DNA of 64,000 nucleotides. It comes from Azospirillum halopraeferens DSM 3675 (GTDB lineage Bacteria > Pseudomonadota > Alphaproteobacteria > Azospirillales > Azospirillaceae). Shown here in pieces: positions 8,029-18,586 of this stretch. The translations under genes were made by a program, and so were the position numbers. The DNA lies in contig NZ_AUCF01000001.1 in NCBI RefSeq assembly GCF_000429625.1, forward strand, positions 714,220-778,219, in the 5' to 3' direction. Within the stretch, counting starts at the first letter, position 1; the number at the start of each line of letters is the position of its first letter. Under the pieces are notes generated by a model. The model was not told the origin of the DNA. It saw only the letters and a list, made by a program, of their open reading frames with translations, and searched no databases.

Positions 8029-8399
8029 GCGTCACCGCCGTCGGCGGGCGTCGGGGGAGCAGCCTTGCGAGGCCGGCGGCGGCGCACCGGAGCGGCGGGC
8101 GGTTCATCGGGGGTCGCCGTTCGGGCCTCGGGCGCCGGCGCCGCTTCGGGCACGGCCTCCGCGTCCGCGGGCGCCGCCGGTTCCGGCGTCAGGCGGGCGC
8201 GTAGGCCGGCGGAGGTCCGCTCCACCGCCGACAGACCGGACAGGGTGGCCTCGCGCACCGCCGCCTGCGCCCGGTCGACACCGGTCCGCGCGGTGGTGCC
8301 GGCGCCCCTCCACTCCTCCGGCACCGTGGCGGATTTCAGCAGGCGCAGCGCGGCGGCGCCGACGACCACGCCCGAGGCGAACATGAGCAACGGAATCAT
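8025..8399 (-). CDS. single-helix membrane protein with basic C-terminal tail, P-ATPase operon
   Basis: A 124-aa protein with an N-terminal membrane helix (MIPLLMFASGVVVGAAALRL), a helical middle and an Ala/Pro/Glu-rich linker ending in a basic patch (PVRRRRPRKAAPP). It looks like a membrane-anchored scaffold. The start at 8399 follows AAGGA about 8 nt upstream. It lies 62 nt after the preceding gene, the only real gap in the operon, and that gap contains a hairpin. Function unknown. Confidence 0.7.
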   Translation of the reverse strand: MIPLLMFASGVVVGAAALRLLKSATVPEEWRGAGTTARTGVDRAQAAVREATLSGLSAVERTSAGLRARLTPEPAAPADAEAVPEAAPAPEARTATPDEPPAAPVRRRRPRKAAPPTPADGGDA

Positions 8400-8421
8400 G
8401 GCGGTGTCCTTTCCTTCCGCA

Positions 8422-8460
8422 GGGCCGCGCCCCCCGCCTGCCGCCGGCGGGCCGCGGCCC
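8422..8460 (-). repeat. intercistronic hairpin in the HMA_2/P-ATPase operon
   Basis: Perfect 8-bp arms (GGGCCGCG and CGCGGCCC) enclose an inner GC-rich helix in the only gap between genes of this operon. It ends about 20 nt before the next start codon. No T tract follows, so it is more likely to stabilise or process the message than to terminate it. Its role is inferred from position only. Confidence 0.4.
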
Positions 8461-8461
8461 C

Positions 8462-8809
8462 TCAAACGGCCGGGCCGATCCCGGCCGTAGCGACGAGGCG
8501 CAGCAGCCCCGCCGCACCCGGCGTGTCCCGCCCCGCCAGCAGATCGGGCCATGCCGAGGGCGGGATCAGCGCGGGGTCGTATTCGATGGTGCAGGACCGG
8601 GCGAGCGGGTTCAGGCGGACGGAGCGGATGCCCGACAGGCCGCTCAGGGCCCGGTCGAACGCCCCGGCGTCACCGGCCGTCACCGGGACCGCGCCGGCCG
8701 CCGCCTCCAGCTTCAGGCGGATGCGGCCGGGAATGTGGTGGACGATGCGCAGCGCGGCGACCAGCCGCCGCAGGCCATCGGTCAGGGTCGCCGGGGCGTC
8801 GGTCGTCAT
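8462..8809 (-). CDS. HMA_2-like (heavy-metal-associated-like) domain protein
   Basis: A 115-aa protein with one ferredoxin-like HMA_2-type module: the signature HHIPGRIRLKLE, then GLSGIRSVRLNPLARSCTIE and YDP. The same order (PGR-[IV]-RLR ... VRxNPxxxSxxxxYD) occurs in the upstream gene and in the N-terminus of the P-type ATPase of this operon. The CxxC of classical copper-type HMA domains is absent; a single Cys lies in the third segment. No signal peptide. The ATG at 8809 overlaps the upstream stop (ATGA). It may interact with the ATPase or carry its ligand in the cytoplasm. Confidence 0.75.
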   Translation of the reverse strand: MTTDAPATLTDGLRRLVAALRIVHHIPGRIRLKLEAAAGAVPVTAGDAGAFDRALSGLSGIRSVRLNPLARSCTIEYDPALIPPSAWPDLLAGRDTPGAAGLLRLVATAGIGPAV

Positions 8810-9282
8810 CGCAGCAGCCTCCGGCGATGGATGAGGGTGTGCACGGCGCTCAGGGCCACGAACACGATCCCGGCCCGCGCGTGCAGACGCTTGCTGACAC
8901 CGAGCGCGGCCAGCGTGGCCGCCAGGCTGGTGAGCATTCCGACCTTGCTCATGCGGTTGACCTGCCACTTCAGCGACCGGCCGGCCGCGGGTGTGGCGGG
9001 GACGGCGGTCGGCTCCGGCGGCGGCTGCGCGGCGGCAGGCGCAAGAACCGCATCCGCCGCGGCTCTCACCGCCGCCAGCACCGCCGCCGGCTCCGCCGCT
9101 GCGGGGTCGTAGACCAACAGAAGGCTGCCCACGACGGGGTTGCCCTCGGCCACCCGCACACCCTCCAGGGTGGCCAGCCGCGCCGTCAGCGCGTCGTGCC
9201 GGTCCGGCCGGCGCAGCCCCGGGTGGCGCAGGCGGATGCGCCCCGGCAGGACCGAGACGACGGGATCGCCGCGTTCGCTCAT
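8806..9282 (-). CDS. HMA_2-like domain protein with C-terminal membrane segment
   Basis: A 158-aa protein, first gene of the coupled operon. The N-terminal ~75 residues form an HMA_2-like module (VVSVLPGRIRLRHPGL ... GNPVVGSLLLVYDP). An Ala/Pro linker follows, then two hydrophobic segments (VGMLTSLAATLAALGV and AGIVFVALSAVHTLI) with a basic end (HRRRLLR). No CxxC is present. The ATG at 9282 is preceded by GGGAGGG at a good distance, and it was chosen over a start at 9303. It probably sits on the inner membrane with the module facing the cytoplasm. The ligand is unknown. Confidence 0.77.
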   Translation of the reverse strand: MSERGDPVVSVLPGRIRLRHPGLRRPDRHDALTARLATLEGVRVAEGNPVVGSLLLVYDPAAAEPAAVLAAVRAAADAVLAPAAAQPPPEPTAVPATPAAGRSLKWQVNRMSKVGMLTSLAATLAALGVSKRLHARAGIVFVALSAVHTLIHRRRLLR

Positions 9283-9866
9283 GCTACCCTCCCTCCCATC
9301 CACAGGGCCCGACGGCGGGCCATTGCCCCGCTCGCCGCGGCCCGAACAGCGATCACCGGTGTGTCGCCGGCTTTAGCCGAACCGTCCCCGACGATGCCGT
9401 CCGTCGCCACGGTCCGGCGGCGACCTGTGCGGGCGCGCACCTGCGCCATCCCACGGAAACCGGGGTTGCCGGCCGGCGCAATGCGCGACGGTGTGGTGGT
9501 GGCGATCAGGGACATGGCGGCCGCACGTCGGATGCGGAGCGGACGGCAGAGCCGCCTAGGGCGTCGATACGGGAAGTACGACGGTCTCGCCAGGGCCGAG
9601 CGTGTCAGCGCGCCGGCCCTCGTGCAGCGCAGCAAGACGCCGGGCGGGCGTCCCACGATCAGGGTTGGTCATCGGTTTCACCGTGGAGCTTGCCGCCCGG
9701 AAACGGGCACATCTCCCGGCGGCGGGGTGCCGCGGTTCGAATAGAATATGCAAATCGCTTGCACGTTCCCATGAGACGAAGCGTCGCAATGGCCCCGTCG
9801 CCCAACCCTGAGTGCGTGACCGCCGCCCGTTCATCGGCGAGTTTGCGTCTCAATCGCGATGACGGA
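9283..9866. other. 584-bp stretch without a recognisable gene
   Basis: The stretch lies upstream of the HMA_2/P-ATPase operon and downstream of the alpha/beta hydrolase gene (both minus), so it should hold the operon promoter, but no good -35/-10 pair was recognised. Frames here show no family similarity and odd composition. The one signal is a 25-bp identity (9497-9521) with the 3' part of the ATPase gene (5424-5448) in the same orientation. It encodes AMSLIAT in both, and similarity ends abruptly on either side. Confidence 0.6.
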
Positions 9867-10553
9867 TCACCCCCGCGCCGCCTCGATGATCACCGCCGCC
9901 ACCGCCTGCGGGCGGGAGGCGTAGGGGACGTGGCTGGCGTCCACCTCCACGGTGCGGGCACCGATGCGGGCCGCGGTGGCGCGCTGGAAGGCGGGCGGCA
10001 GCATGCGGTCCTGTGCGGCCACGACGTACCGGGAGGGTTTGGTCCGCCAGGCCGCCTCCGTCACGCGCGTGGCGAAGCAGGCAGCTCTGCACGGGCCCTG
10101 GATGGCCGCCAGCAGCGCGGTTTCCTCCTCAGGCAGGTCCTGCGCGTACGTCGCCGCGAGGGCGGCGGGGGACAGGAACAGGTATCCCGCCTTGTCGACA
10201 GACACTGCGGCAAGTCCGGGGGACGGCGGGAAGGGCTTCAGGGTGTCGTTGGGGGACTGGCCGGCGTCCGGTGCGAAGGCCGCGACGTAGACCAGCCCGG
10301 TGACCTTCTCCTGCCCGCCGATCTGGGTGATCACGGCCCCGCCCCAGGAATGGCCGACCAGGAGGACCGGCCCCTTCACCCGGTCGATGGCGCGCTGCAC
10401 ATGGGCCATGTCCTCCTCCAGGGAGGTCAGCGGATTCTGCACCGCGACGGCCTCCAATCCCTGCGCATGAAGCAACGGGATCACCCGCGCCCAGGCGGAG
10501 CCATCGGCGAAGGCGCCGTGGACGAGAACGACGGACGTGGCGGCGGTGGGCAT
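9867..10553 (-). CDS. alpha/beta-fold hydrolase
   Basis: A 228-aa hydrolase of the small salicylate-esterase/EstC-like group. It opens with the oxyanion-hole segment VVLVHGAFADGSAW, has the nucleophile elbow GHSWGG (Ser) and ends with DASHVPYASRP, which supplies the catalytic His. The acid is probably an Asp near AAQDRML. The ATG at 10553 follows AGGGAGA at about 7 nt; the upstream ATG at 10574 has no ribosome-binding site. No signal peptide, so cytoplasmic. Substrate cannot be told. Convergent or cotranscribed partners are not evident. Confidence 0.82.
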   Translation of the reverse strand: MPTAATSVVLVHGAFADGSAWARVIPLLHAQGLEAVAVQNPLTSLEEDMAHVQRAIDRVKGPVLLVGHSWGGAVITQIGGQEKVTGLVYVAAFAPDAGQSPNDTLKPFPPSPGLAAVSVDKAGYLFLSPAALAATYAQDLPEEETALLAAIQGPCRAACFATRVTEAAWRTKPSRYVVAAQDRMLPPAFQRATAARIGARTVEVDASHVPYASRPQAVAAVIIEAARG

Positions 10554-10744
10554 GGATGGTCTCCCTGTGGGCATGGGGTATCCGCCATCGGGACCATGGT
10601 CCGCCACGGACGTCCAGTTGCGATGCCGGGAATTCCACGGGCCGGCGGCGGTCGCGAGACCTATTGCCGCGGCATGCATCATTTTATGGTGCCGAGGGCG
10701 CATCCAGCACATTTTACGCGCACAAGCCACAAGCGATTCCCGCC

Positions 10745-11797
10745 ATGTCCGGCCAACTCATCCGCCGCCATGATCAGTTTTTCAAGCGCCTGCTCGACCA
10801 GCCCGGCGCGGCCGGTGCCCTGCTGCGCGAGCGGCTGCCCCCGGCGATCACGGCACGGCTGTCCGACGATCCGCCGGAGTTGCTGCACGGCTCCTTCATC
10901 TCGGAGGATCTGGCCGAGTTCCGGACCGACCGCCTGTATCGGGCCTCGACGCGGGCCGGTGTCACGGCGCTGATCCACGTGGTGGTCGAACACAAATCCG
11001 CCCCCGATCCGCGCGTCGCCTTGCAGTTGCTGGGGTACAAGTCCCGCATCCTGCATTGGTGGGACGCCCGCCGGAAGGTCGACGACGACGGGGAACCGGT
11101 GGCACTGCCTGTGGTGGTGTCGATGGTGGTCTATCACGGTGCGGCCCCGTGGCGGGTTCCGCTGTCGTTGGGCGGCATCATCGCCGCCGATCCGGACCTG
11201 CTCCCGTACGCTCCCGATTTCCGGTACAGCCTGGTCGATCTCGGCCGGATCGCGGATACGCAACTGTCGCAGGAACCGGTCCTTCGCGTCGGATTCCTGA
11301 TCCTGAAGCACGGCACGCGCGGAGAGGATCTGCGCCGCACGCTGCTCACCCTCGGCCCCGCCGCCTACGCTCTGGGGTTTGATGAACTCGTGGCCCTCAT
11401 GCGCTATGTTCTGAGGGAGCCGAACGACGTGGAGGCCGGCGTCGTCCGCGATGTGCTGGCCGAGATTGTGCCGGGACAGGAGGAGCGCGTCATGTCCATC
11501 GCCCTTGAGCAGTTCGAGAAGCAGTGGAAAGCCGAGGCGTTCAAGCACGGATGGGACCAGGGAAGGGCTGACGGGAAGGCCGAAGGGAAAAGCGAGGGGA
11601 AGGCCGAGGGGATAGCGCTGGGTGAAATCGAAGGGCGGGCGGCGAGCCTGTCGCGGTTGCTCGAGCGGCGCTTCGGCAAGGTTCCGCCGGCGGTACGGGA
11701 CCGCATCAGGACGGCGTCCCTGGCGGAACTGGACGCCTGGTTCGACGCGGCCATCGACGCCCCGGCACTGGAGGAGGTGTTCCGGGCCGGCCACTGA
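10745..11797 (+). CDS. Rpn-family recombination-promoting nuclease / putative transposase-like protein
   Basis: A 350-aa protein of the Rpn (PDDEXK_2, formerly transposase_31) family. The N-terminus HDQFFKRLLDQPGAAGALLR and the segment IHVVVEHKSAPDPRVALQLL are the family hallmarks; E and K of VEHKS are the likely PD-(D/E)xK residues. Related proteins cut DNA and promote RecA-independent recombination. The C-terminus has a Gly/Lys/Glu repeat (GKAEGKSEGKAEG) and a helical end. The stop codon is the first three bases of a hairpin repeat. The ATG at 10745 fits the family N-terminus. Confidence 0.82.
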   Translation: MSGQLIRRHDQFFKRLLDQPGAAGALLRERLPPAITARLSDDPPELLHGSFISEDLAEFRTDRLYRASTRAGVTALIHVVVEHKSAPDPRVALQLLGYKSRILHWWDARRKVDDDGEPVALPVVVSMVVYHGAAPWRVPLSLGGIIAADPDLLPYAPDFRYSLVDLGRIADTQLSQEPVLRVGFLILKHGTRGEDLRRTLLTLGPAAYALGFDELVALMRYVLREPNDVEAGVVRDVLAEIVPGQEERVMSIALEQFEKQWKAEAFKHGWDQGRADGKAEGKSEGKAEGIALGEIEGRAASLSRLLERRFGKVPPAVRDRIRTASLAELDAWFDAAIDAPALEEVFRAGH

Positions 11798-11873
11798 TAC
11801 GGCAGATCAATGCCGCACGGATCGATAAGGGCATACCCACGGCATCATTCAGATGATGCGGGTACGAAGGCGG
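11795..11873 (+). repeat. stop-codon-anchored modular hairpin repeat, copy B
   Basis: It starts with the stop codon of the Rpn gene (TGATACGG), then AGATCAATGCCG, GATAAGGG, a hairpin GCATCAT-TCAG-ATGATGC, and GGTACGAAGGCGG. The same modules in the same order occur at 21282-21390 and, on the minus strand, at 53816-53939 and 14754-14808. Confidence 0.7.
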
Positions 11874-12020
11874 ACGGCGTCATGAAAGGTTAACCGGTTG
11901 TGGTGTCGATTCCCCGCACGGCGCCGGTTGAACCATGGTAGGTTCCGGCAAACGTTTGCCGGCCGAACGGCACGCGCCATCAGTCGTGCCCAGAGGCGGC
12001 CCCGGGAGACCACCGATATC

Positions 12021-12731
12021 ATGAAGACTACCCCTCCCCACATCGTCTCCTCGTATGAAGAGGCGCTCAAGAAGCTGCGCTCCAGCGTCGTCGAGATGGC
12101 CGGTGCCGCAGAAAGCCAACTTGACCGCGCTCTGTCGGCGTTGACCCAGCGCGACCCGACCCTGGCGAGCGAGGTCATCCGGGACGATGGCCGGCTCGAC
12201 CGCGGCGAGCAGCAGATCGAATCCGACTGCATGCGCCTGCTGGTGCTGCGCCAGCCCGTGGCCGATGACCTGCGCCAGGTGATTGCGGCCCTCAAGATCG
12301 CCGGCAATCTGGAGCGGGTGGGCGATTACGCCGCCAACATCGCCAAGCGCGCCACGGCCATGACCGACCTGCCCGATTCAGCCGCCCTGGCGGCCCTGCC
12401 GGAGCTGGGGCGGCAGGTGCGCGAGCGGCTGACGACCGTCATCGACGCCTATGTGGAAGGCGATGCCGACCTGGCCCTTGACGTCTGGCGGCGGGACGAG
12501 GAGGTGGACGCCCTCTACACCAGCCTGTGCGAAGGCATCACCCGCGACGCCGCCGCCCGGCCGGAACTGTTCACCATGCACATGCACCTGCTGTTCATCG
12601 CCAAGGGGCTGGAGCGGGTCGGCGACCACGCCACCAACATCGCCGAGGTGGTGCATTTCGTCGTCACCGGGCAGCCCCTGTCCGAAGCCCGCCCCAAGGC
12701 CGACCTGACCAGCGTCGCCGCCGACACCTGA
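12021..12731 (+). CDS. phoU: phosphate signalling complex protein PhoU
   Basis: A 236-aa all-helical protein with two PhoU repeats. Each repeat has the metal-binding E(D)xxxD pattern; the segments NLERVGDYAANIAKRA and GLERVGDHATNIAEVV are diagnostic. PhoU links the Pst phosphate importer to the PhoR kinase, keeping the Pho regulon off when phosphate is ample. Here it stands alone: no pst or phoB/phoR genes are next to it. The ATG at 12021 follows GGGAGA at a somewhat long distance. A strong terminator follows the gene. A Na/Pi cotransporter-like gene lies about 7 kb upstream on the other strand. Confidence 0.93.
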   Translation: MKTTPPHIVSSYEEALKKLRSSVVEMAGAAESQLDRALSALTQRDPTLASEVIRDDGRLDRGEQQIESDCMRLLVLRQPVADDLRQVIAALKIAGNLERVGDYAANIAKRATAMTDLPDSAALAALPELGRQVRERLTTVIDAYVEGDADLALDVWRRDEEVDALYTSLCEGITRDAAARPELFTMHMHLLFIAKGLERVGDHATNIAEVVHFVVTGQPLSEARPKADLTSVAADT

Positions 12732-12753
12732 GCGGCGGGCCCGTTTGCTAAGA

Positions 12754-12788
12754 AAAAGGGCGCGCTCCCGCAAGGAGCGCGCCCTTTT
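12754..12788. terminator. bidirectional intrinsic terminator between phoU and ilvC
   Basis: A 15-bp perfect stem (AAAAGGGCGCGCTCC against GGAGCGCGCCCTTTT) with loop CGCAA. The A tract on one side and T tract on the other let it work in both directions. It lies between the convergent phoU and ilvC genes. Confidence 0.92.
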
Positions 12789-12842
12789 CGTGTGTGCCGT
12801 CCACCGCCCCGCGGGATGCCGCGGGGCGGTGGCGAACATCGA

Positions 12843-13922
<1,080 letters not shown>

Positions 13923-14387
13923 TTAATCCGTCGGAGGAAGGGCCGCGTCAAGCAATTCGCGGTTCTTTTCGTTGACCGGGTTTACAATGGTGACACCACC
14001 CACACGCATGCCGTCGTGGCCGTCCTCCGACAGCAGCAGCGCACAGCCGGCCCTCTGCGCGGTGGCCAGCAGAAGGGCATCCCGGAAGGGAATGCCGTGG
14101 TCCAGATAGATCCGGCACGCCCGCTCGAAGCAGCCCTCATCGGCCGCGACAACCGGAAACACCGCACGCAGCGCATCCGCGGCGGCGATGGCGACCGGCG
14201 GAGCGATGCGGCATTTCGGCACGGCGACGTGGATGAATTCACCCAGGCTTTGCAATGCCAGGACCACTTCGTATCCAGGCGTTTCAGCCCGTTTCAGCAG
14301 ACCAATGGCTGCCGCATGCCGACCCGCCGGAACCGCCTTCGGATCGAACGCATACACCAGAACGTTGGTATCGAAGCACAGCTTCAT
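13923..14387 (-). CDS. vapC: PIN-domain toxin, VapC family
   Basis: A 154-aa PIN-domain ribonuclease. It starts MKLCFDTNVLVYAFD, with the first catalytic Asp; later acidic residues are in SLGEFIH, FRDALLLA and LLLSEDGHDG, completing the four-acid metal site. VapC toxins typically cut initiator tRNA or other structured RNA when freed from the antitoxin. The ATG at 14387 overlaps the antitoxin stop (ATGA). The longer frame to 14720 runs through the antitoxin gene in another frame and is rejected. The pair lies between ilvH and ilvC. Confidence 0.87.
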   Translation of the reverse strand: MKLCFDTNVLVYAFDPKAVPAGRHAAAIGLLKRAETPGYEVVLALQSLGEFIHVAVPKCRIAPPVAIAAADALRAVFPVVAADEGCFERACRIYLDHGIPFRDALLLATAQRAGCALLLSEDGHDGMRVGGVTIVNPVNEKNRELLDAALPPTD

Positions 14388-14686
14388 GTCCGATGTTGCC
14401 GCCAACGCTCTTCCAGCTCTTCCGTGCGATCGTCGTAGATTTCTCTGCGCGACCAACGCACGCCATCGAATGGGAGTCCCTCTTCCATCATGGCTTGGAG
14501 TTTGATCCAGGCGGCGGCACGTTCGGCAACGTCGGAGTTGTATTCCTGTCGTGCCGGCGCGGATTCGGGAACCAGACGCACGACCGGCGTGCCGTTGCGC
14601 GTGATCACGACCTCCTCGCCCCGCTCGGCCCGGTCGAGCAGGTCGGAGAGCTGAGCCCTCGCCTCTTCGATCGACAGCATCTTCAT
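14384..14686 (-). CDS. Phd/YefM-family antitoxin
   Basis: A 100-aa antitoxin. The N-terminal Phd/YefM fold is clear: MLSIEEARAQLSDLLDRAER, then GEEVVITRNGTPVVRLVPE. The C-terminal helical, charged tail should wrap the toxin. Phd-type antitoxins repress their own operon and are cleared by proteases. Two starts are possible, ATG 14686 (MKM...) and ATG 14680; the first was kept. It overlaps vapC by 4 bp, ensuring coupled translation. Confidence 0.87.
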   Translation of the reverse strand: MKMLSIEEARAQLSDLLDRAERGEEVVITRNGTPVVRLVPESAPARQEYNSDVAERAAAWIKLQAMMEEGLPFDGVRWSRREIYDDRTEELEERWRQHRT

Positions 14687-14753
14687 CGCGCCATCCTCCG
14701 CCGCGGGTGTCCGCCCGCACATGGTAACACGTGCGGACGGATTCCCGAACGGA

Positions 14754-14808
14754 CCGCTCATACCGACGGCCGGAATACAGCCGAAGCGATCATGTTCCGG
14801 CCGTATCA
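14754..14808 (-). repeat. stop-codon-anchored modular hairpin repeat, copy D
   Basis: Reading on the minus strand it starts with the ilvH stop codon: TGATACGGCCGGAACATGAT, then a second arm TTCCGGCCGT and the end GGTATGAGCGG. ACGGCCGGAA and TTCCGGCCGT form a perfect 10-bp stem. It is the short form: first and last modules only. It separates ilvH from the phd-vapC module. Confidence 0.7.
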
Positions 14809-15312
14809 GAAGCCCGTCGGCCCCTTGGACATGGCGAGTACGCCGGTGCGGCTGGTCTCCACCAGGCCGAGCTGGGCCATCAGGCCGATGAACTCGTCGA
14901 CCTGCACGGTGGTGCCGGTCAACTCGAAGACGAAGGAGGTGAGCGTGGCGTCCACCACCTGCGCCTTGAAGATGTCGGCGAGCCGCAGCGCCTCGATGCG
15001 GCGGTCGCCGGTGCCGGCAACCTTGACCAGGGCCAGTTCGCGCTCGACGCACGGCCCCTCGTCGGTCAGGTCATGGACCTTGTGCACCGGCACCAGCCGG
15101 TCGAGCTGCGCCTTGATCTGCTCGACGATCATGCGGGTGCCCGAGGTCACCAGCGTGATGCGCGACAGGTGGCCGGCGTTGTCGACCTCCGCCACCGTCA
15201 GGCTCTCGATGTTGTAGCCGCGGCCCGAGAACAGGCCGATGACGCGGGCCAGCACGCCCGGCTCGTTGTCCACCAGCACCGCGATGGTGTGCTTTTCGAT
15301 CTTCTCTTCCAC
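14806..15312 (-). CDS. ilvH: acetolactate synthase, small (regulatory) subunit
   Basis: A 168-aa subunit that binds the IlvB catalytic chain, raises its activity and gives valine feedback inhibition. The N-terminal ACT domain is diagnostic: HTIAVLVDNEPGVLARVIGL, then FSGRGYNIESLTV. The second half is the ALS_ss_C domain. The start is GTG at 15312 with GGAG about 9 nt upstream. It begins 27 nt after ilvB, so the two are cotranscribed. Its stop codon lies in a hairpin repeat. Confidence 0.95.
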   Translation of the reverse strand: MEEKIEKHTIAVLVDNEPGVLARVIGLFSGRGYNIESLTVAEVDNAGHLSRITLVTSGTRMIVEQIKAQLDRLVPVHKVHDLTDEGPCVERELALVKVAGTGDRRIEALRLADIFKAQVVDATLTSFVFELTGTTVQVDEFIGLMAQLGLVETSRTGVLAMSKGPTGF

Positions 15313-15339
15313 GACACGGATCTCCGCCAGCTCGTTTCT

Positions 15340-17103
<1,764 letters not shown>

Positions 17104-17220
17104 CGGTTTCGACCTTCTCTGCTGGCCCCGTCCGCGGGGGCCCGTTCGCTCCGTTCGGTTCCGCGGGTGCTATGCTGACAAAACAAAGGGTTACCCCCAA
17201 CCGCGGAGCCGGGAGCGAGA

Positions 17221-17249
17221 CCCTATGCGAAGTGGCCGGGGCGGGTCAA
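17221..17249 (-). promoter_or_regulatory. candidate sigma-70-type promoter for ilvB
   Basis: On the minus strand TTGACC (17249-17244) and ATAGGG (17226-17221) are 17 nt apart, about 118 nt before the ilvB start. The leader has a small hairpin just before the ribosome-binding site (GGCCCC/GGGGCC at 17124-17142) but no convincing leader peptide rich in Leu, Val or Ile codons. Attenuation is therefore not claimed. Confidence 0.5.
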
Positions 17250-17310
17250 CGATTTTTGCGAATTATCGCAAAGCTTTCTTGTCGCAGCTTTTCCACTTAT
17301 TTCCCGAACG

Positions 17311-17339
17311 GAGCAACCCGCCGTCGCGGCGGGCTGCTC
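17311..17339 (-). terminator. probable terminator hairpin after the aminotransferase gene
   Basis: GAGCAACCCGCCG and CGGCGGGCTGCTC form a 13-bp stem with one mismatch and a 3-nt loop. It starts 15 nt after the stop of the minus-strand aminotransferase gene. The T tract is poor, so termination may be partial. Confidence 0.5.
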
Positions 17340-17353
17340 CGCGGGTCCGCTTC

Positions 17354-18568
17354 TCAGGCCGTAACGGGTTCCAGCAGGCCGGCGATGCGCCGCACGCCCT
17401 CGCGGATCCGCTCGGGCTTGGTGGCGGAGAAGCTGAGCCGGATGGTGTTCGCCCCGGACCGGTCGGCGAAGAAGGCCGCCCCCGGCACGAAGGCGACGTT
17501 GGCCTCCCGCACGGCGCGCTCCAGCAGCGTCACGCCGCATTGCCCATGCTGCAGCTCGATCCACACGAACATGCCGCCCTGCGGCCGCGTCCAGGTCACG
17601 CCGGCCGGCATGAACTCCGCCAGCGCCGCCAGCATGGCGTCCCGCCGCTCCTTGTAGGCGACGCGCAGGCGCCGGACGTGGCTGTCGAAGATCTGGCTCA
17701 CCACGTCGTGCATGACGATCTGGTTGATGGTCGAGGTGTGCAGGTCCGCCGCCTGCTTCATCAGCACCAGCCGGTTGACCACCTCGCGCGCCGCCGAGAC
17801 CCAGCCGACCCGCAGGGCCGGCACCATGGTCTTGGAAAACGAGCCGCAGTGGATCACCTGCCCCGGCCGGCCGCCGTTGCGCGCGGCATCGATGGCGGCC
17901 AGGGACGGCAGCGCCTCGCCGTCGTAGCGCAGCTCGGCGTAGGCGGCGTCCTCGACGATGGGGATGCCGGCCGCGGCGCACAGATCGACGATCGCCTCGC
18001 GCCGCGCCGTCGACACGGTGGTGCCGTTGGGATTCTGGAAATCGGGAACGAGGTAGAGGAACTTCGGCCGCTGCGCCAGCGCCGCCTCCAGGTCCGCGAG
18101 CACCGGCCCCTCCTCGTCCATGGCGATGGAGACGTAGCGCGGCTCGTAGGGGGAGAACGCCTGGAGCGCCCCGAGATAGGTGGGCTTGGTCACCGCCACC
18201 AGGTCGCCGGGGCCGATCAGCAGCTTGCCGATGAAGTCCAGGGCCTGCTGCGAGCCGCTGGTCACCAGCACCTCGTCCAGGTCCGGGCGCACGCCCTTGC
18301 GCTCCATATAGGCGACGATCCATTCCCGCAGCGGCGTGTAGCCCTCGCTGATGGTGTACTGCAACGCCCCGCCCGCCCCGGCGTTGGACTGGAACACCTT
18401 CTCGTAGGCGCGGGCGATGGCCGCCGACGGGAACAGGTCGGGGTCGGGGATGCCGCCGGCGAACGAGATGATCTCCGGCCGGTCGATCAGCTTCAGCAAC
18501 TCCCGGATTTCCGACGCCGCCATTCCCGCGATGCGTCCGGCAAACAGATCACCCCACTCAAGCGTCAC
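17354..18568 (-). CDS. PLP-dependent aminotransferase, class I/II (2-aminoadipate/LysN-like)
   Basis: A 404-aa fold-type I aminotransferase. The start region IISFAGGIPDPDLFPSAAIA and the middle LYLVPDFQNPNGTTVS are typical of the LysN/ARO8-like and MocR-related group. The PLP lysine is in GSFSKTMVPALRVGW, and IVEDAAYAELRYDG supplies the Asp that holds the pyridine ring. There is no N-terminal DNA-binding domain, so it is an enzyme rather than a MocR regulator. GTG at 18568 follows AGGAGG at 7 nt. Its place behind ilvB could hint at branched-chain or aminoadipate transamination, but substrate is not determinable. Confidence 0.88.
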   Translation of the reverse strand: MTLEWGDLFAGRIAGMAASEIRELLKLIDRPEIISFAGGIPDPDLFPSAAIARAYEKVFQSNAGAGGALQYTISEGYTPLREWIVAYMERKGVRPDLDEVLVTSGSQQALDFIGKLLIGPGDLVAVTKPTYLGALQAFSPYEPRYVSIAMDEEGPVLADLEAALAQRPKFLYLVPDFQNPNGTTVSTARREAIVDLCAAAGIPIVEDAAYAELRYDGEALPSLAAIDAARNGGRPGQVIHCGSFSKTMVPALRVGWVSAAREVVNRLVLMKQAADLHTSTINQIVMHDVVSQIFDSHVRRLRVAYKERRDAMLAALAEFMPAGVTWTRPQGGMFVWIELQHGQCGVTLLERAVREANVAFVPGAAFFADRSGANTIRLSFSATKPERIREGVRRIAGLLEPVTA

Positions 18569-18586
18569 TTTGCGTCCTCCTGCGAC

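Noticed and set aside
9279..9656. 125-aa minus-strand frame upstream of the HMA_2 operon
   Set aside because: Only seven codons match the ATPase C-terminal region; the rest is low-complexity Arg/Ala-rich with no start signal.
17104..17213. Attenuator with leader peptide before ilvB
   Set aside because: A small hairpin exists near the ribosome-binding site, but no short frame rich in Leu, Val or Ile codons was found in the leader.
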